DNA of 64,000 bases. Origin: Syngnathus acus (taxonomy: Eukaryota > Chordata > Actinopteri > Syngnathiformes > Syngnathidae). Numbering within the stretch: the first letter of the stretch is position 1; every line of letters starts with the position of its first letter. Of this stretch, positions 26,961 through 41,600 are shown piece by piece. The stretch is from contig NC_051104.1 of assembly GCF_901709675.1 (NCBI RefSeq), positions 6,677,501-6,741,500 of the forward strand. Reading direction: 5' to 3'. A program made the position numbers and the translations under genes. The notes under the pieces were generated by a model. The model saw nothing but the letters and a program-made list of their open reading frames with translations, made no database searches and was not told the DNA's origin.

Positions 26961-29900
26961 AAATACAGATAACGCTAGCAATGCATTACTTCTCGTTGCC
27001 AGCAGAGGCGCTGTTGAGCTACAAAAGAACACAAAGGGTAAAGTTGGGTTTAAAGGAGATTGTGAGAAGAGACAGGTGGGTGTGATGTTATCATCAAAGT
27101 GAGAATTGACAGACCCTTTAGTCCTTGATTTATGTTTCCCTCACCGCGTGTTTGTGCGCGGTGTGATTTATCGTTCGTTAGCTCAAAGGAATTAAACCTT
27201 ATATCCCGCTGAGCTGCGTGCATCAATTACCAAGCAATTAAACGATCTCACCTTTTAATGAGATGTGGCGTACATACACAGCGCAAGAGTGACGTGATGC
27301 AGTTATATATTTCACACACACGCACGCACAAACACACAAATGTGACCATCATATTTACGTGTTAAGTAGCTATACAAAGATACTTGTGATTTTGGGTCTA
27401 CAGCTTTCTGAACAGCTTTTCAAACAGCTGCTGATCATTGGATAACATTTGCACAAACCAAGGCAGTCTGAAAAGAAAGAAAAAAAGAAGAATCGGATTC
27501 GTTTAACTCTTGAAAGGGGTAGATATTTTTGCCGTTAAAAATCACAAATGCCTTTTTTAAGCAGTCTGCTGCAATTTCACAAATTGTTGATTTCAGGTCG
27601 TCTCTTTGATGGAATAATATGAGATTATAACACAAAGCCCTGACAGGATTTCAAAAGAAAATGAATAAAAGAACGATGATGAAATTGAAAAATATATTTA
27701 ACTTGGTTTGATTGCTTTTTATTCCTCCCTACACTTTGGACGGATGTATTCCAGATATGCAGGTAGGGCATTTAGGGCAATGTGGACAGAGGCCACTAAG
27801 GTTTACAAACATGAGGTGAAGCAAACAAGAGAACATTGAAGTCCAACAGCTCCTGTAGTGTAAAGATGACGTGTGAAAAATTAACAAACAGTACGACATC
27901 TTCCCTTGCTCTCAAATTTTCAGAGCTACAGCGAGTCACATGGGTAAGAAGTAACAGGGCAGCTGTGTAAGTGTGAAGAGATGCTTTGTTCGGTTTGGTC
28001 CACCATATCTGCGCAAATTCACACCTTTTGTTGAAATGACGAGATAAGAACACGTTAAAACAGCAGAGCAAAAGAAGGCATAAATAAAATGTCTTTAGAG
28101 AAAAATGGTGCTCTTTTATTCTTTTTTCATTTTATGGTAACGTCTTTGTGCTCTTTTGGTTATTAAAACCTATCAACTGCAAATTGTGTTTGCCCGCTAA
28201 GATCCTTACACTTGATTTATATAGTATATGATGTTATGGGTTCGCTCACTCAGTGTAATAAAGGAAATCCAGACACATAGATAGAATTCAACTTGGTGAA
28301 AGTTGGAATTTATTTCCCTTTAATAAGATTCCTTTATTTTCACATCACCATCTCCCTAAAAATCCATTCACATATTATATCGACCTGATTTAACCTGGAG
28401 TCAGAAGAGTCTTATGAAACAAAGCAAGGTGCATACATCTGTCCTGTAATCCATAATACTCAAACTGAAACCTAAATCACATCAGAGTTTAATTTAAAAA
28501 AAAAAAAAAAAATCCTGACTCCTTTAGATGGGTCGAATTTTTTTTTTTTTACCAACAAGCAGAACTATTAATGCAACAATGTAAAAGAGTCATGTGTAGT
28601 GCAATCCCACATGGATACATTATACACAGAGCACAGAGACTATATGTTATGAGATAATTACATATAGTTGCATCATACATGCATGTTTGTGTGTACTCCA
28701 GTGTGCCTCGCCTGAGGCCAGATGGAAGCGATAGGTTCCGGCATGCTGTATTCCCCCCCCCCGATTCCTTTTCCAATCACACATGAATTGTACATGACAG
28801 TGGCTGTCTTTCTCCTAACGTTCATACTAGAACAAGGTCGAAGCATCTTGCAGTGAAAGTGGCGTACATTTCAGCGCATGAGCCACAGAGGAAAGTCCAA
28901 AAACTTTTCATAAATATTGAAGCATTTGTAACACGGAGCTGAAATGAGTCAACGAGGAAGATGCGATAGATGCAAGAGATCCTCGGAGATGTTGCTGAGC
29001 AGATTAGTGGCTGCTTGCAGCAGAGGTAAACATGTTATTAAGTCCAATATAAATTCTGGGGCACTCTGTAGCGAGACAATCAGTCCCAGCAGAGGGATTT
29101 CGATGTTTTCCCATTCTTAAAACTTGCTCTTTCTTTTACATTCATGATGTCAATAATGGAAATAGCTGCGTCGCTTCAAAGTCCATTCCGAGCTTTGAAA
29201 ATGTGGAACTCAATATATATCCGATATGCAATGTGTGACATTTAAGAAAGGGCCTTTTATTATTTCTCATTGATGAAAATCATATTTGTATGCCAATGCG
29301 ATGCTCGTGCGGAGCAAGATCGAATGAGAGGATACAAGGTGTGCATGATGATGTAAACAAGCTGTCTCTCCACCCAATCACAATTTCTACAGTTCTACTC
29401 GACTTCCATATTATTGTGCCTCCTGCTCCTGAAAGATTATTTTTTTTCTAAAATATCGATTCATGCAATCAATGTTGTCTCATTCGGGATCACTGCCACA
29501 GCAATGCCCATCATTAAAATTAAGTACGGCGTTGGCACTTGAGTAGTTTACGGGAGAGACTAACTATAATGTATATGTCAATTTTCAATTTAACCTCTAC
29601 ACTTCAGATTAAATCCAATCCACTGGTGTGTTTTTTTTTTTAGTTTGCTTGCAGGCAAAAACACAGATTTTCTTTTCCTTGATTCTATTTCCTGATTATG
29701 CGTTCTGTCATGGTTGCAAACTTTTTAACATGATTTTGCTCATTTACCACTTTATCTCACCAACACGTGGCCGGCATGCAGCAATTCCTTCCCGATCCCG
29801 AAAGTACTCGTCTCAAGCCACGCTGCTCATGTTTGGTGGTATACACGGGGTTTGATCTCCGCTGACATCAAGGCATCTGAGCACAGCGAGCTTTTGACCT

Positions 29901-32199
29901 CATCGATCTTTGTGTACTCCAAGATCAACTGGCAAAGTCCCTCGGTGTTTCGTACTTACTTTCTTCCAAGAGTTTAAGCAGTCCAACAAAGGATTTGAGG
30001 AGAAAAAAAACATTTTGTTGGAAATCACGTTTCCCCTGGGTTGTGTTCTCCATTGTGCTATGTTTCCACCTTTTGGCCCTTCATTCTATTAGCCTTGGTT
30101 GGCTGCTGAAAAGGTTCGGTTACATTGTAATCCATTAAATAATGCCTACGGTCTACATTAGTGTAAAGCGTAACATTAGCGAGATTAATTGACTATTACT
30201 TTGTCCTCATTTTTCATCTGAACTGAGATGAACATTTGTGTTTACTTTGCATCATAATAAGTCACACTGGTTGAATTCCATGTTATTCTAATCCCAAAAT
30301 AATTATTTCCATAAAATATAAAGTACCTAAATGCATTCCAACTTCCAAAAAATATATTAAAAAAAGAATGTAGCTGCCAGGACCAGAAAGTGAATACTTG
30401 AATAAAAAATCTAATTAAAAGTACCCTTTTCTGCTGGCAGGCAGTAAAATAACATATTAGGGTTTGACATTGCTTGGTTGGCATGAAAAATCTACTGAGA
30501 AAAAAAAAAACCCTCTCAAGCATGGATGTTGATGGCTACATGAAATAGACCATCAACTTCTATTTACTTCTGGGCTCTTAATGTCACATTTTATGACACA
30601 CTTCTCAGTTTAAGAGTCAAAGTCAACTCAATTACATGATGCATTGCTAAAGTGCCAAAGGTACAATATATGCTCAGGCCACCAAAAAAAGAAGGGACGG
30701 CCATTCAGGCTACACGGTGACAAACAAGGGATCAACAGGTTAATACCCTCCAGCTGTTCTACAGCAATGAAAGTAAATGAAGTGTTGAAAGTTGATGCAA
30801 GTGGCACAACTTCTGTTGGCCATCTGTCTGTGAAGTGGAAAAAAAAAAAAAACTCCACTGAAGACACCACAACTAAAGGTGCTAAAATGAGAAATACTTC
30901 ACATAACTTCATTTTGAAGTTATTTTCTCATCAGGAAGGCCAGCAAAGTTTTTTTTTTTTTAATCCAATACTAGAAGCGTGGTTAGAGCAAAAGCAAAGA
31001 CTTTTTGATTTGTTATGGTTGAAGAGAATAATATAAAGGTGAAACGTGCTTTACTTTAACCTTACTTATCCCTACCCTTGAGAATCAAGAGGGCAAAGTA
31101 GCAGCCTCAAGAGAAAAAACGGCTAACTACTAATAGCCTTTGGTCAAGTGATAAAAGCTGCCGTTCACCTTTTGCCTTGCTTGAGAGAACGCTGCCAAAT
31201 CCCTGAGATTCAAAGTGAAAAGAAAAACAAATCGAAAGGAGAGGAAGAATTTTACAGAATATATTTGAAAGTAACTTTATGGTTCAAAGGATGGACATCC
31301 TCCGATGGTGCCACAACGGATTATCATTAACTACTCCTGCCTTTTAAGAACAACAGGCCGGCTAAGAAAATGATAGTCTTATTTTAATTTGATAACCTCT
31401 GTGAACTTGCCAGCTTTCATAATTGAATAAGGCACCACACAGTATGTTAAAAAGGACCATCACCTCTGAAAGGAGGAGGGCAGGATAACTTCAACGGGTG
31501 AAGAGACCGATATAAAAAATGGTAATATTTCAAAAGGTGGACTGTCGATTAAACTAGAGATTGACAAAAAAATTACAAATTAATTAAAGCGCATTACATC
31601 TGCCAAATAGGTTAGGTTTTATCATCAATGTGTAAGAGATTAATTTTTTCTTTAATTTCTTGATGACACTTGGGGTAGCAGGAAGTGGAGTGGGGGGGAG
31701 GGGGGGTTGTTGGTGCTGATCCATACCAATTTTTTAAGGGGCTCAGTGTTGAAAGGGTTAGGATTACTTTTTTTTTAGTAAAAATGTCTATGTGCCTGCA
31801 TTTTTGATGAACCTGAAGAACGAGTCAATTGGAGAGCAACTCAAGATGCAATCTAAAACCTGATTTACTCAAATCCAGAATAGCAAAAACTTGCCTACCC
31901 ATGGTATAGTGCATCTATATTTTCTTACTTAATGTTGATTTTATGACCCATTGTTGACATTTTTACCATATTTGGCTGTGGCATTGAAGGAGAATATTGG
32001 TGCTTGATGTTTGCCCCATTTCTGTAGCACTTGGTTGCAGTTTTATCGTTTCCATTAAGTGGAATGTCAGCGCTATTGGACCGTTGCCGCTTTACGGGCC
32101 ACTGGGTACTTGTTTTTTGTGCCTAAATGGGCAGCATTTTGTGCAACAAGCCCTTGTTGTTGATTAGAAATGTCAGTGCTGTTGGATTGTCCGTGATGG

Positions 32200-32236
32200 T
32201 ATGGCTGGATGGATGAATGGATGGCTGGATTAGCTG
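32200..32236 (+). repeat. Short TGGA-type degenerate tandem repeat
   Basis: ATGGCTGGAT occurs at 32,201 and 32,221 with GGATGAATGG between, a degenerate (GGAT)n array. Confidence 0.7.
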
Positions 32237-35200
32237 AGGATGGGGAGTGAGAAGAGTCATCAACAAGAGGCCCAGAGGAGTCAGCGTTCGAAAATAAAGA
32301 GAAGGGGATTTAATTGGAATTTTTTTTTCTCTATGTACTCCCCGTTTGTTAATGCTGCAGCTGTCGTGAAAGTGTGACTGTATAAATAGTGATGTTGCTT
32401 TTACACATGCCTTTCACATGTTGTATTTAGTAAATATGCAAAATAAGGCATCTCAATTTTGTGCCTGCCAAATACACATCTACAGTATTTGCAAATACTT
32501 CTCCCAGATTGTGTAAAATAAACTACGACGCAATAGCGCACATTTGGCAAACAGAATACGAGCTGGATTCATTTCCACATTTGTTTGCGTATGCAATCAT
32601 CTTTGCACTCATTTTAGCTCATGCAAACCTGAGTCAGAAGCTCATTTCTCATCAAAGCAGCTCTCCTGTATTTCAACTATTTCACTCTGGCCATCTTCCA
32701 ACACATAGTCCCTCGACAGAACCTCTTCACACCCTTGCAATCAGAAACCTGTTCGCTCTTCAGTGTGGTTTCTCACGTTTTCTTATCAAACTGCTCTTTC
32801 AAAGACTCAACTTTTTCCTCTCTATGATCAGAACTTAAGTTGGGCTTCCTTTCTTCCACTAGGCACTCTGTCAACCATAGAAACTTAAATTGGACAGCTG
32901 AAGACAGTTTTTGCACTAATTTTGACTACATTTTTTTATCCATGCTTGAATCATTAAAGAATCAGAAAAAAAGAAAGAATCAGAAGTATGTATAGTGATT
33001 AGCACTCAAGTTCAATTCAGTATTTGACCCCAGACTAAAGACTACAAATTTAATTTAATTCAAAAGCTGTATAAAGAATGTATTTAAAAGATAAGATTTT
33101 TTTTTACCTTATTTGCCAACGTGATAGATGCCTTCCTCTTCACTAAGGGCTATATTGTCCCTTTTGCCCTTGTCATCGATGCAAATTTCCCTGCCCAGAC
33201 ATCTGACACGCTCACCATACCAAGAAGCAGCTGAGCAGGCTTCATCAAGAAAAAAATAAATAAAAATGCTCTAACAATTATACTGAAACAAAGTGAGGTG
33301 ATCTTGATAGACAATTCTATTTTCTTCAGACTAGAGAAGTATCCAGCAGAATGCAAAATGCCACATGAGAAGAAAAGAGGAAATGAACTTCTGCTGACAC
33401 CTATATACTTCCAGGGTCATCCAAGGGTCACAGGTGACTTAATTTAGCATTCATACTCAAACTGCACATAAGCAAAGGAAACATTCATTGCTCTAAGCAA
33501 CTGCCACTTGGTGGTCAGCAGGGATCAAATAAAACTTTCATCCAGCAAGTGACACCATAAAAGAACACACTTTGCAGGCAATGCCAACACTTGGTGTCAA
33601 ACATTTGCTCATTTGCTTTTCTGCAGTTAACTCAGTGGAGGCTGACAATGATTGAATGATAACACACATTTACATTTTGTGCTTGCTGAGTCCAAGAAAG
33701 ATAAAGTGAAATAAAGCCTTTTTATCATAGAGGGGATAAAGTGAAGACAAAGTCTTTGAAACGACACCATGCAGATTGTGTTATGTGGTATTTTAACAAT
33801 GTTGGCCTTATTGATAGTCATTGCATGCGTTTTACATTTAAAGAACCGCTAAAAGTCATAAAAGGAACCGTGTGGTACGAAATGTTGTCCACCCGTTTTT
33901 TTTTAATTGAATTTTTTTCTCATATCCTGCATTTCCTGTTTATCCACCGCCTCTAATCGCATCCGCAACATTAATGTAATTTCCAACCACATATGGGCTG
34001 AGTCAGCATCTTCATCCATTTGAATAGAAATTTTATTTTGGTTGTTACTCCGGTTTTCACACTATGAAAGTGTTTGCGTTGACCCAGAGAAATGTGTTTG
34101 TAGCTTCGACTAAATAAGACTCTCAAAATTTGCAGTCTTTTCTTTTGTGTTTATTTCTATTCAAGCACTTGGTAACAGCGAAGGAGGAAAAGAAAAATAA
34201 TCACATTATATATTGCTCTCTTAAGTGTGAACCATCCAAAATTAAAACGATAAAATCAGTGGGCCTGTGCTGGAGTGCTTACAAGGGAAAAGTTTTTAAG
34301 TCAAGCACTTGTGTGAAATGTTATTTTTTTACAATCTATTTTTTAAGGCTTGTTTCTTGCTCGTTTCAAGCCTCCGCTGTCAGCGGTGCCCTCTATGAAC
34401 GATGGAGTCATCTACTGAGGAGGACATAATCATAGATAAGCAGGCAGGAAAGTTTTTGGTAAGCTGAACACTAAGGTGAAAACTGTGACGATTGCATTTA
34501 ATATGTCACACTTTATACAAAAGTCAGATTCAGCTTGAACACTACGTGACAATGATTTTTGCTGTGACAGTTTATGTTATTGCAAGAGAGGTTAAATAAA
34601 AAAAAAATCTTTATCTTATTATAGAAAAGATACTGTATTTAGGTTCTTCAAATATTTATATTTGCTAGCTTATTTTCAAGAGAAGCTTAGGCTAAACTCC
34701 ATTCACCTTGTCCAATTTTTACTCTTCTCACTAAAATGTGCTCTCGGGTCCTCTCGTGGAGAAATATGCTGAAATCCCGGAGCCCCTGCTGCTGCCTATT
34801 TTCCTCCCCAAAATTGACTCCTTTACATTTGTTCATTTGCCAACCTTCTTTTTCTTCTGCTTCTTTTGCCTCTTGAAGCTCACAAGCCTTTTCGCTCTAA
34901 GTTAGTACAGTTGACCTCTGAACTGTGAATGAGTCAAGTCATCATGATCATGTGGAACACGAGCAGACTATGGGACACAAAGAGACATCCGACTTAAATG
35001 GAAACTGTATTACTTATATAAAGTACACTAATGGCATTGCACAAATGGGTCTGTTCACTTAAGTGGAGCCACACAGGCATTGTCTCTACTGCACCTCTTT
35101 GCGGGACGGTGAGACACAAAGGGCCCTATTTTGGTCCACTGGCGCCCGTGCACTCGGCATAAAAACGATTTTTGTTGCCAAGTCTTATCTAGAGTGTTTG

Positions 35201-38200
35201 GGGCCCTGGTGGGCCTCACTGGTTTGACGGAGCTGCCGTAATTGGTAACAGAATCAGACTGAGACTGAACAAATACAAAAAAAATATGAAAAGTAAATCA
35301 TCAAAGTCCATCCATTGCATTTTAAACTGGCTAAAAGGAGGTCTATTATATGTATTTATATTTTATTATAAAGACCACTGCAACACACCAACGACACAAT
35401 ACCACATCATTACAAATACAAAAAAAATGTGAAAATGGAATTATTAAATTCTAACCATTCATCAACATGTCATTCATTTTTTTCCTTATGGTTGTTTCTC
35501 TATTCAGTGTAAGTTTCCATGCAAATCAATTCACCAGAACAATGGGCAACATACTGAGATAATGCATGTGACGTAGTTTTATTCTCCAGCAACTGAGTCT
35601 ATAATCAAAAAGCTCTCAACTCCACATAATAAATGAAAGATATTCATTCTTTCCATCCCGATGGTCGGTGAAATCACTCGTCCATCATTTCTCTTCCATT
35701 GAAGTTGTCTCCTGTCTGTATGCCTCTGAATACAAAATACACCATCTATAATATAAAAGGGATTCTCTCAGGGTTGAAATGGCACCGTAGCAGAAGTCAA
35801 ACAAGCTTGTAAAACATAGAAGTCTATAATATTTCTGTGGTTTTTTTCATGCCCAAGACAGGTGGCAGGTGTGTCGTTGCGCATCAAACAGTACATTTAT
35901 TTACGTATAAGAGAACTTAAACCACCATTTTATAGAGCCATCTGCAGCACATTACATAAGCATGTGTCACCACCTAAATTGTCTGGATCAGTATTCCGCC
36001 TGGTAAAGAGGAACATGAGGTCGCCCACTACAGCGCACAGTTGGACGGCGGCATAGCCACCTGTGTTCTCAACAGGGCACTTTGAAGCTCGTTTGCATCC
36101 AAGCTTTAGCGTTACTAACACAGTGTGAAAGTCAAATGGATTTAAAACAGGAATCATTTGTGGTAATTCTCAGGCACATGTGAAAGGTGATAACGGGGAG
36201 CTCGCTTATTGACCCGTAGCATTTACTTCCTGTTGTTGATCCGAGAGCGCAAGCGGGGAGAAAATACAGCTGAGTCAGCTTTTGTGATTTGAAGATGGAT
36301 TTCTATTAAGTGCGGGGGGGTAGGTATTATTGCGTGAAGGAGAAGTGAGTGTCAGAAGAAAAACAGAGAGATACAAACTTGGATGGGGTAAAGTAAATGT
36401 AACTCGAGTCACATAACTTTGATTTGGTCTTGAAAAGATGTGACTTAGTTTGTTTTAACAAAAGTAAATAAATGATAAAACTGATTTTTGTGGCGTAATA
36501 TTAAGAGTTCGTCTGCTTGCTAAAAGTCATTTGCATATTTAATTAAAATCAAAATGCTACTATTGTACTGAGCAGCCACAGTCTCTTTCATTCCATGACA
36601 TGGTTTGAACTAGAAGTTTTGTTATTTTGATTGAGCCGCAAGTTGCAAGGCTTTAATATTGTGCTTTCAATTCACACTTGTGCAAAATTGCAATTAATAA
36701 CCGGGTGTTTTTTATTTCAGCATATTTTGTTTTCAAGGCAAAGCTTTTGTATTGCGACTCTTTGGTTTGTCTCTGTGTATCCAACTCGATGAACTCTTTA
36801 AGTGCTTTGCCTTCTGAGTCTTGACAGCAAAGCACCTTTATAAGGCTTTGTAATTGCATTATTTAATACCCACTAATGGTACATCCCCATTAGCCGTCTT
36901 GAACCTCTGTCCAAATCCATCATTAACAATTTCAGTGCCCTGCAATGGATAATAAGAAGGCCAGATATAGATTGAGTGTATTGTTTACTTACCAAAACCC
37001 AAAAAATAATTCAATCCACATTAATTTCTCGATTGTTTCAGCTTCTAATGACTGCTGCTAGAAACGCCCTTGCCAGTATGATGGAATGAATATATTTGAC
37101 AAGCTTTGCTATCCATGACAGAATTTATGAATATGGCAGTAGGTTTGATTTATGATTTACTACGTTTCTGGACAATCGCAGTCACTTATTGATAGGAATT
37201 ACCTCCACTAGTGAGGTTTTGGTGAATTGGGAAAAGATCCTTGACCTCAAGGTTCTTAGAAGCACTCATCAGATATTAGTCAATGTAAATAGTAAAGGTA
37301 TTTAATCTCCAAGAGCATAGTGTGTATGGAAACAGTTTATATCTGGAACATCTTCCCGACCTTTTCACTCATCTGTCTCATCACCACATTACATCAGGCT
37401 TTCTCCCCCCCCTCCCGAGGGCTGCAGGTGATGTTTTCCTCCTCCTTTTGACACATTGCGCTCAAGTGATTTATACCAATGCACCTCTGCCTCTCTCTTG
37501 CCCTCCGTGCCCTATTCACTGCCGCTTTTAGTTCTTACTCATTGTCCTTCTCTTTCTTGCGTGTCCTCACCGACAGCCTCGAGCTTCGCCGACTGTAGAG
37601 GAGAGAGGCATCTAATCCCGTCCCAGGGAGCGCGAGTCCGCCAGGGGATTAGAGAGGGTCTGTGGGTGGCTGGGAGAATGGAGTGTGTGAATGGTAGACA
37701 GTTGAAAGAGTACTTTTCTCCGATGGAGTGCAATGAGGATCCTTAGTTTCCCTCATGGGACTAATAAAAGTATCTGCTAAAGACGGGCAATATTTCCTTC
37801 ACAGTATTGAATACAAGGAAAATGAAGTAATTGGTCATTTTATAAATAAATGGCTATAGTAGAGTTCTGCCATTAGTTCAATAGGATGAATCAATACTTA
37901 TTCCACACATACTTATTCCAAACTGTCTCATTTAATAGACAGATTTAGAGTTGTCAATTAGTTTCTTGAGCCGGTTTTGATTTGTTTGTGATGACCGGGG
38001 ATGTGTCTGGCTTAGTCAAATGGGATTTTGGATAAAACTGACAACCTTTACACTTTAGCGTGCAGCGGTGTGTTACTTTATATTGGGGAACAAATGGGTC
38101 ATTGAAATGAACTCATTAGATTTGCCTCCCTCTGCCAGTACATGTATGTTTTTTTTTTTAATTCTTTCTTCTTGTTGTTTTTGGCACGTCTCCCATGCTG

Positions 38201-38279
38201 CACTGCTCTGTGACAGTGAACAGCATGTGCGCCAGCCTCGCCTTTGGTATGAAACATGGGGAGCATTTTCACTGCACTG

Positions 38280-38660
38280 ACAAACATGATGACCACATCC
38301 AAAAGATATGCAGACATCTGTGCCTTAAACAGCGCTTTGTGTATACATTGTAATGCCTGATGATTGTCTCTAATTCGAATCGGGACGCTGAGATGCTTTT
38401 TTTTTTTTTGCGACATGAAGCCGGAGCCCCAAATGGCCTTTGGATGCATGTGCATAATGCTAATGCTCGGGTCTAAATGACAGCTCATGAATGGCGAGTT
38501 TAACACAGCTTGACCTCGTCCTATCTAGTTTGATTTTTGTGGCGCCAAATGATGTGTGGGGGAGGGCTTGACAGCTGGCTAAGTGCGTGGCAACTTAAAC
38601 CCAGGCTGCATGCAGATGATGGGCTTAATCCGCCTGTTCACTAGGTCATATCTGCTGCAC
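38280..38660. promoter_or_regulatory. Candidate conserved non-coding element
   Basis: About 380 bp, interrupted by one T-run at 38,398-38,409. The sequence has balanced composition and contains CTAATTCGAATCGGG, ATGCATGTGCATAATGCTAATG, GACAGCTGGC (an E-box) and GGGCTTAATCCG. It holds no transposon motif or coding frame. The pattern resembles a developmental enhancer; this is unverified. Confidence 0.25.
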
Positions 38661-41600
38661 AATAGGAGTTGACAACCAGTAATAGAGAACTCATCGCTGT
38701 CATATATGAAATAAAATGAATGGAAGAAAGGCAGGGATTGAAATGGCAAGTGTGGCAGGAGGTGCTTGGGGTGTGACCTTTGTTTCTACCGACAGCACGA
38801 GAAAGAAGAATAGTCAATTTGCTTGGAGTGGCTACGGAGTTTCAGAACTGGACTCCATTAGACTCTTTTCCATTAGATGCGAGAGGCTCGTCACACAAAA
38901 AGATTTTTCTCTGAGGTGTTGAAGGCGCACCCTTTCATCCTTTCGGACATCTTTTGCAGCCAAGTGCAAAGCAGAGAAGCATGAAGTGACTTCAAAATGC
39001 ATCACGTCAAGCCAAACAACAGTCGCACTTCTAACGATCGAGTAGGGTTGATTCTTTAAGACACTTTTCAGAACAGAGCATCTTGTGAATGACAGCGAGC
39101 CTCAATTAGTGTTTCCGGCTTCACCATCAAGGCTGCTTTAAGCTGTCAACATCAGTCTGGTTTCACTCCAACTTTCCTGACACATAAAAATGCTTTATCT
39201 TTTCTTAATCAGGAGCCATCTGAATACACCGAGGTGCGTATAGCAATTTTTAGTCTGGCTCTTAAAGGAGAACCACACACATGCTGGGCATTTTAAATTT
39301 GAGATCAAAATGTATTTTGAACATATCAAAATGGTATAGGAATGGGCTCTGTAATTGAAATAAATTGAGCAAACTTTTCTTTTCCATTTAAGTTTGAAGT
39401 CAAATCTCCAGCAAAGTTGAAACGCCGAATACCCATGACGAAAAAAGAAACAAAACAGACGGTTCTCCAAGTAACTGGACTCATGAGGAGGCATACCAAC
39501 AAAATTACAAGCAATAGCTCGACATTTGTTTTCCATTTGTCACAAGCAGGAGAAAATCATTTACTAAGGGACCCATAGACAGTCTCATAGGCTAGAGGGT
39601 GTTGACAAGCATTTTCCCATGTGGACCAGCCAAAATTTCCAAACAAAGACAAATGCCCACACAATTAAAGTGGGAAGAACTTCACACAAATAGGGAGTAG
39701 AGAAAAGTTAACCAAGTAATCGACATATACAGGTAGACTGCATCTGTGAGCATGAAAAAGTTTTCCCAACATTCAAACTGTTGCAATTACCTATATTTAT
39801 TACAATGAAATGCGTTGAAGTTAAGGTGATGAAAGGTAGGCAGGAGATGAACGAGCCAGGATGAGACAAGGACAGCAGAGACTGGCTATAAGTGATGAGA
39901 CGGATGAGGCTGTCACTTAGTGATCGAACACCAAAGGCTACAAAGTTGACAGACAGAGAAAAGCAACGCTTGGCTTAATGTTATTCCGAGCATCAAATCA
40001 ACACTCACCCTTCTCTGCTCCCACCCAATCATCTCGGCAACACACACAGGCAACAAATTCTCTGCCCATCAACCTTGGCCTGTCAGTCTGAGCGCCATGG
40101 TAACGCATCACAGGAGTTCAAACTGAGGATTTGGGAAGCGGATGAAAGCCACGATTGATAGATACACCGAGTAACAGAACAACTTGTGCTCGCGGAAGCA
40201 CATCCAAAGTAACTGCTTGCAGGCGAGAAGGCCTCGATGGTAAAGCAAAACCGACAGAGGGAAAAAAAAGCTTGTTTAGACACTTCTAGACAACGATAAA
40301 ACCCGAGTTTAGACAAGACTTTGGAAGTTTACAGGCACACTTTGAAGTCAAAAAGATTTGCGACTTCAGACAGCGATTTGAGAAACACCCAACTATAAAA
40401 TCAAAAGCCGTACAACAATAAATGTAATCACACACCCGGAATTTATACAAAGAGGAACTGAAGGGAAAGGCGGCAAGCCGAAGCAAGCATAAAATGCGAT
40501 CAAAAGTAAAATTCATACAAATATTGGGAAAACCTCCACCAAGTGCACTAAATACGTGAAATGTCAATAGAACTTGAAAGGGAGAACTAAAACTTGTTAC
40601 CATGCATTAAAGAAAGAGGCTGCTACTTGGCCCTTACTCTTGTGTGCAACTCGCATCCACCATGTTGCTCACTAAATAATTTACTTTCTCTACTCTTTAG
40701 CCTAAGGATAATTATCTTCAAAACTAGCAGACTCCTCCTCATTCACGAGCTTCATTGCTCCAATTGGATCTTCAGGCTACAATTTAAGCATCGAGCGAGC
40801 CCAAGTCGGCTCAGGTCAGTCTACAGCACTTTTCTTTTTTTTTTTTTTTACCGAAACGAGGAAAATGGATGGATTGTTAATCAATGAATGAATATGCCTT
40901 GTAAATGGCTTTCAACATGCAAGCTGCATCGTCGGCTCTATTTGGCGGATCTGAATATCAAGCAGATCATTTCAATTTGGCAGATTTGATTTAAAAAGTT
41001 AACTGCAAAAAGTTTATCAACAGTGAATCAAAACTTGAAGCTCCTGGAAAGATCGGGAAAAAATATTGTTTTTAGCCACAGGGCGAAAGTTGTCACTTAT
41101 AGTCAGACTTTTTTGATAGACCACAGTGACAAGTGCAGTAAAAGATGCCGTGGGCGGCACCGGGCATGTCACTCTGGCAAATACACAAAATGTGAAGGAC
41201 AGAACTTCAGATGCTAAAATATTCGTCACACTGCTGATATAATATAGTGTATCATAAAGTAACTGCGGCAGAGGTCCATATTGGATAGTGTTCATGATTC
41301 AGCTTGAAGAAAAAAAATTCAACCAGGGTGTATTGTGGAGAATATGACTGCAGGGAGGAGTAATTATTAAAGCTATAAAATTATAAGCACGGCAGTGACA
41401 GGTAATAAAATTATTACAAGGTGACCGGTAGTATGATAGAGATTCTTATTAATGCCTAGCCAACTCTATCCATAGATTGCCTGTGAGATTTTGTGTGGCT
41501 AATGTGGACTCCATCATGACATTTAACATCTGACATAAAAGGAATGCCTGCAGTAATTTTGTTGAACGTTGTTCATCCATATTTACAACCCTATAAAAAA

